A stretch of DNA of 9,745 nucleotides, taken from NCBI GenBank assembly GCA_946886995.1, contig CAMPJU010000035.1:1-9745 (forward strand), written 5' to 3'. Made by a program: the position numbers and the translations under genes. The stretch comes from an uncultured Lysobacteraceae bacterium. Its GTDB lineage: Bacteria; Pseudomonadota; Gammaproteobacteria; Xanthomonadales; Xanthomonadaceae. The notes beneath the pieces are model-generated. The model was not told where the DNA came from. It did not search any database and was given only the letters and a program-made list of their open reading frames with translations. Below, in pieces: positions 6,660-9,745 of this stretch (positions are counted from its first letter, which is position 1; the number at the start of each line of letters is the position of its first letter).

Positions 6660-7762
6660 CCCGATCGCCGCCGGAACAGGAACGCCGAGATGCCCAGCAT
6701 CACCGCCGGCGGCACCAGGAACGCGATCCGGTAGTCGAAGTCGTAGACGCTGGCGAGCTTCACGAACTGCTCCTGCAGCATCCAGAAGCCCAGCGCGAAG
6801 ATGATCCCCAGGAACAGGCGCTTGCCGGTGCCGCCGCTGCGCAGCGTGCCGAACGCGAACGGGATCGCCGCCAGGCACAGCGCCAGCACGTTGAGTGGAT
6901 AGAACCACTTGCCCCAGTAGATCTCCTCGAATTCCGCCGCATCCAGCCCGTTGCGCTGGTAGTACGCGATGCTGCGGCGCAGTTCGCCGGCGCGCAGGTA
7001 GCGTGGACGGGTGACGCCGGCCAGCAACGCCGTTTCGTCCAGGTGGGACGCCCACGTTTCGGTCGGGGTCCGGGTGCGCTCGACGGAATTCTCGCCGAAG
7101 CGGGTGCGGATGACGTCCTGCAGCCGCCAGCCGTCCTCGCGGTACTCGGCCTCGTCGGCCCGCGCGATCGACAGCAGCCGTCCGTCGTCGTCGAATTCGT
7201 ACAGGCGCACGTCGCGCAGTTCCAGCCACCGGTCGCCGCCAGCCGAGCGTTCGGTGCCGGTCTGCGCATTGAGGAACACGTCGCCTTCCCGCGCCCACAG
7301 CCCGGAGTACTGCTCCACGATCAGGTCGCTGGAGATCGACGAGGCCTTGATGGAATCCGCGCGCCGGTTGCCCCAGGGGCCGGCGGTCTCGCCGCTGAGC
7401 ACCATCAGCGCCGTGAGCAGCGCCAGCGCGGCGGCGGCGGCCAGGCTGAGCCGCCTGCGCGACAGTCCCAGCGCGCGCAAGGCAGTGAGTTCGGAGGTGC
7501 CCGCGAGCTGGCCCAGGCCCATCAGGGCGCCGATGACCGCCGCGGTCGGGAACAGGGTGTAGGCGCGACGCGGGGCGGTGAACCCCACGTACGCGATCGC
7601 CTGCGGGAACCCGTAGTTGCCCTTGCCGATGTCGTCCATTTCCTCGAACAACGCCAGCACGAGGTCGAGCCCGAGCAGCACCGCCCAGGTGAGCAGCACG
7701 GTGGCCAGCACCACGCGGCACACATAGGTGTCGTGGAGCTTCGGGAACGCCCAGCCCCTCAT
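6656..7762 (-). CDS. lptG: LPS export ABC transporter permease LptG
   Basis: A 368-residue YjgP/YjgQ-family permease (E. coli LptG has 360). Six membrane segments are visible in a 3+3 arrangement: about 16-40, 58-86, 105-125, then 286-306, 315-333 and 344-363, around a periplasmic beta-jellyroll domain (about 130-280). The coupling-helix motif TSELTALRALGLS (89-101), containing Glu91, contacts the ATPase LptB in this family. In the LptB2FG complex it extracts lipopolysaccharide from the inner membrane and passes it to LptC/LptA. The ATG at 7762 overlaps the lptF stop as ATGA (7759-7762), implying translational coupling, and the protein from there matches the length of E. coli LptG. A Met five codons upstream (7777) is less likely. 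Residues 37, 43 and 44 are Ala, Asp and Asp where E. coli has Lys34, Lys40 and Lys41. The stop TAG overlaps the convergent RDD gene. Confidence 0.95.
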   Translation of the reverse strand: MRGWAFPKLHDTYVCRVVLATVLLTWAVLLGLDLVLALFEEMDDIGKGNYGFPQAIAYVGFTAPRRAYTLFPTAAVIGALMGLGQLAGTSELTALRALGLSRRRLSLAAAAALALLTALMVLSGETAGPWGNRRADSIKASSISSDLIVEQYSGLWAREGDVFLNAQTGTERSAGGDRWLELRDVRLYEFDDDGRLLSIARADEAEYREDGWRLQDVIRTRFGENSVERTRTPTETWASHLDETALLAGVTRPRYLRAGELRRSIAYYQRNGLDAAEFEEIYWGKWFYPLNVLALCLAAIPFAFGTLRSGGTGKRLFLGIIFALGFWMLQEQFVKLASVYDFDYRIAFLVPPAVMLGISAFLFRRRSG

Positions 7763-8835
7763 CGCCGCCACCGCCATCCCGGCTGTCCGTCCCGCGCATA
7801 GAACCAGAGCGCCGCCGCCAGCAGTGGAAGCACCAGCCACCACAGGCCGACCGTCGCGGGCACGCGTCCTTCCGCGATCCAGCCGGTCCCGAGGGTCGCC
7901 AGGTTCATCCCCACCAGGTAGGCCAGGAAGCCGAGCAGGATCCGGCCGTACCGCGTCTGCCGGGGACCGCTCCGCGACAGCGGCACGGCCAGCAGGCCGA
8001 AGGCCAGCGCAAGCAGCGGCGGCGCGAGCCGCCAATGCAGTTGCGCCTGGGCCTCCGGCCGCGGGTCACCGATGAGCGCCGCCGTCGGCAGGATCTCCGC
8101 GTCGTCCTGGTCGGCCACTTCCTCGCGGTCCGGGAGACGGATCTCGTTGGCTGCATAGCGCATCAGGCGGTATTCCAGCCCGCCCTCGACCGGACCCTCG
8201 ACGCGGAAGCCGTCTTCCAGCCGCAGGTAGCGGTCGTCGTCTTCGCCGAAGTACAGCCGGCCACCGGTGGCCGTGGTCACGTCCATCCGGTCGCCTGCCT
8301 GCCGGTGCACGAAGATCCGGTGCAGTTGCTCGCCGTTCCCGCTCGCCGCACCGATGTAGACCACGCCGCCGTCGGGCAGCGTGGTGAACCGGCCCGGCTC
8401 CATGCCGGCGACCACCAGGGAGCGGTTGGCCTCCTCGATCATCTGGTTGGAGGCCCGCTGGCCCCAGGGCCCCAGCCACAACGAACAGGCCCCGATCACC
8501 ACCAGCACCGGCACCAGCAGCAGCGCCAGCGGCCGCGCCAGGCGCGCCGGCCCCATCCCGACCGCCGCGAGCACCGGCATCTCCGAGTCGCGGTACAGCC
8601 GTCCCAGGGCGAGCAGCAATCCGAGCATCAGCGCCAGCGGGAGGATCAGCGGCAGGTACGAGAGCAGTTGCAGACCCAGCTGGGACAGCATCAGCGACGC
8701 CGGCACCTTGCCGCGCGCGATCCGGTCGAGGACGACCCCGACCAGCGCGCTCATGCTCACCATGCCGAGCACGACCAGTGCCGCGAACGTCGACTGGGCG
8801 AATTCGCGGAACAGGTATCGGTCAAGCGTCGGCAT
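7759..8835 (-). CDS. lptF: LPS export ABC transporter permease LptF
   Basis: A 358-residue partner permease of LptG (E. coli LptF has 366). The N-terminus LDRYLFREF (4-12) is typical. Membrane segments lie at about 14-38, 54-78 and 101-122, then 268-288, 299-318 and 329-346, with a periplasmic beta-jellyroll domain between (about 125-265). The coupling-helix motif [14 protein letters not shown] (81-94), with Glu85, corresponds to YTESEITVMHACGL in E. coli and docks to Lpt[10 protein letters not shown] (285-293) matches the PLSxxxPRQ loop of the family. LptF forms the lateral gate for lipopolysaccharide with LptG and hands it to the periplasmic bridge. It is first in a two-gene lptF-lptG operon and divergent from pepA, the same arrangement as in E. 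coli. ATG at 8835 gives a family-like start; no Shine-Dalgarno is evident. The stop is TGA. Neither lptB nor lptC/lptA is in the window. Confidence 0.96.
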   Translation of the reverse strand: MPTLDRYLFREFAQSTFAALVVLGMVSMSALVGVVLDRIARGKVPASLMLSQLGLQLLSYLPLILPLALMLGLLLALGRLYRDSEMPVLAAVGMGPARLARPLALLLVPVLVVIGACSLWLGPWGQRASNQMIEEANRSLVVAGMEPGRFTTLPDGGVVYIGAASGNGEQLHRIFVHRQAGDRMDVTTATGGRLYFGEDDDRYLRLEDGFRVEGPVEGGLEYRLMRYAANEIRLPDREEVADQDDAEILPTAALIGDPRPEAQAQLHWRLAPPLLALAFGLLAVPLSRSGPRQTRYGRILLGFLAYLVGMNLATLGTGWIAEGRVPATVGLWWLVLPLLAAALWFYARDGQPGWRWRR

Positions 8836-8921
8836 GGGTTCGCTGCGGCATGGGGCGCGGTTGCTTTAGAATTGGCGTTCTTTGCGCGATTCCCGGCGCA
8901 ATCCCGATTGTACGGAAACGC
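8836..8921. promoter_or_regulatory. Divergent lptF/pepA promoter region
   Basis: An 86-bp gap between divergent starts. Its one AT-rich patch (8861-8883) holds TAGAAT (8867-8872, plus), a 5/6 match to -10 that would give pepA a leader of about 43 nt. The opposite strand of the same patch reads TCTAAA (8865-8870), a 4/6 match that could serve lptF with a leader of about 23 nt. Neither has a convincing -35 at 16-18 bp. A loose inverted repeat GATT-N8-AATC (8888-8891 with 8900-8903) lies between the patch and pepA. GGAAA (8914-8918) is a modest ribosome binding site for pepA. Confidence 0.4.
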
Positions 8922-9745
8922 ATGAGCCTCGAATTCACCCTCACCCCCCATCCCGCAGCCCAGGCCGACGTCGATTGCGTGGTCGTCGGCGCCTTCGCCG
9001 ACGGCAGCCTGACCCCGGCCGGCCAGGCGGTCGACCAGGCGTCGGGCGGGCGGCTGGCGTCCCTGGTCAGCCGCGGCGACGCCAGCGGGCGCACGGGTCG
9101 CACCGCGGTGGCGCACGACCTGCCCGGCGTGAAGGCGCCGCGCGTGCTGGTGGTCGGGCTGGGCGAAAGCGCGAAGTTCGGCACCGCGCAGTACCTGAAG
9201 GCCGTCGCCGATGCCGCGCGTGCGCTGCGCACCGGCCCGGTGTCCACGGCGCTGTTCAGCGTCGCGGAACTGCCGGTCGCCGGCCGCGACGCGTCCTGGA
9301 ACATCCGCCAGGCCGCGATCGCCGCGGACCATGCGTGCTACCGCTACACGGCGACGCTCGGCAAGGACAACAAGCGTCGCAAGGAAACGGGGCTGAAGAC
9401 CCTGGTGCTCCCGGGCGACGACACCGCCGCGCTGGCGCAGGGCCAGGCGATCGCCGCCGGCGTCGAGTTCGCCCGCGAGCTCGGCAACCTGCCGGCCAAC
9501 ATCTGCAACCCGGGCTACCTGGCCGAGCAGGGGCAGGCGTTCGCCGCGCGCTTCGACAACACCGAATGCGAAGTGCTCGACCGCGACCAGATGCGCGAGC
9601 TCGGCATGGGTTCGCTGCTCGCCGTCGCCCAGGGTTCGGCGAACCCGCCCAAGCTGGTCGTGCTGAAGTACCGCAACGGCGGCGATGCCAAGCCGTACGT
9701 GCTGGTCGGCAAGGGCATCACCTTCGACACCGGCGGCATCAACCT
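8922..9745 (+). CDS. pepA: Leucyl (cytosol) aminopeptidase PepA, N-terminal part (cut by window edge)
   Basis: The first 274 codons of a plus-strand gene that runs off the right end. About residues 1-160 form the macrodomain-like N-terminal domain of M17 aminopeptidases. The start of the catalytic domain is unmistakable: [20 protein letters not shown] (184-203), [17 protein letters not shown] (228-244) and [11 protein letters not shown] (262-272). Lys264 and Asp269 correspond to the metal ligands Lys270 and Asp275 of E. coli PepA; the remaining metal and catalytic residues lie beyond the window. The enzyme is a cytoplasmic hexamer with two metal ions that removes N-terminal residues, preferably Leu, from peptides. 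In E. coli PepA also binds DNA, acting in Xer recombination at cer and in carAB repression. ATG at 8922 is preceded by GGAAA with proper spacing. It is divergent from lptF, as in E. coli. The frame stays open to the last base. Confidence 0.96.
   Translation, partial: MSLEFTLTPHPAAQADVDCVVVGAFADGSLTPAGQAVDQASGGRLASLVSRGDASGRTGRTAVAHDLPGVKAPRVLVVGLGESAKFGTAQYLKAVADAARALRTGPVSTALFSVAELPVAGRDASWNIRQAAIAADHACYRYTATLGKDNKRRKETGLKTLVLPGDDTAALAQGQAIAAGVEFARELGNLPANICNPGYLAEQGQAFAARFDNTECEVLDRDQMRELGMGSLLAVAQGSANPPKLVVLKYRNGGDAKPYVLVGKGITFDTGGIN

Noticed and set aside
4215..7799. An uninterrupted 1194-codon minus-strand frame spanning dsbC, xerD and lptG, resembling one giant fusion gene
   Set aside because: Only its last 294 codons (from 5099) encode a real protein, DsbC. 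The rest is out of frame with xerD and lptG, runs antisense through the RDD gene, and is Arg/Ala-rich low-information sequence.
6317..7801. A 494-codon plus-strand frame overlapping the RDD gene and running antisense to lptG
   Set aside because: It is in a different frame from the RDD gene, Gln/Arg-rich, and opposite a well-supported LptG.
8888..8903. GATT-N8-AATC inverted repeat upstream of pepA as an operator
   Set aside because: Only four bases per arm pair and the rest is mismatched; too short to claim a binding site.
8035..8925. A 296-codon plus-strand frame opposite lptF reaching the pepA start
   Set aside because: His/Gln/Arg-rich antisense shadow of lptF with no family resemblance.
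8757..9332. A 191-codon minus-strand frame opposite the start of pepA and crossing the lptF start
   Set aside because: pepA on the plus strand is strongly supported by conserved motifs; this frame shows none.
1..9745. A mobile element, defence island, prophage or new multi-gene system
   Set aside because: Every gene belongs to a known housekeeping or envelope family, in orders seen in related bacteria. I saw no terminal repeats, integrase other than XerD, tRNA, repeat array or change in base composition.

Overview
The window is high-GC bacterial DNA (roughly 70% G+C by eye) carrying conserved housekeeping genes. Their sequences and order fit a gammaproteobacterium of the Xanthomonadaceae/Lysobacterales type (Xanthomonas, Lysobacter, Luteimonas or a relative). 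Three things suggest this: a single-chain 'large' PurL, a GspE-type N-terminus of the Xanthomonas XpsE kind directly downstream of purL, and the pepA/lptF/lptG and xerD/dsbC linkages. The genus is inferred, not shown.

Layout, left to right. At 1-198 (minus) is the start of a type II secretion ATPase gene (gspE/xpsE), running off the left edge. At 237-4166 (minus) is purL, for the FGAM synthase of purine synthesis. At 4215-5099 (minus) is dsbC, a periplasmic disulfide isomerase with an apparent lipoprotein signal. A 134-bp gap with strong GC hairpins separates it from xerD (5234-6205, minus), the tyrosine recombinase that resolves chromosome dimers. Divergent from xerD, with only 30 bp between start codons, is a small RDD-family membrane protein gene (6237-6659, plus). 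It meets lptG (6656-7762, minus) tail to tail with a 4-bp overlap. lptG follows lptF (7759-8835, minus) with an ATGA stop/start overlap; together they encode the membrane subunits of the lipopolysaccharide exporter. Divergent from lptF is pepA (8922 onward, plus), a leucyl aminopeptidase cut by the right edge.

Functionally the window groups cell-envelope work (LPS export by LptFG, periplasmic disulfide repair by DsbC, type II secretion by GspE), chromosome maintenance (XerD, possibly with PepA as an accessory factor) and purine synthesis (PurL). No gap exceeds about 135 bases. I found no tRNA, rRNA, insertion sequence, CRISPR array, phage remnant or defence system, and no previously undescribed system. 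What merits a second look is fine-scale: start codons placed at leaderless distance from -10-like hexamers, back-to-back -10 elements between xerD and the RDD gene, the shared stop tetranucleotide, the lipobox on DsbC, and an acidic replacement of a basic patch in LptG. Very long open frames lie antisense or out of frame to the real genes, as expected from GC-rich codon bias.
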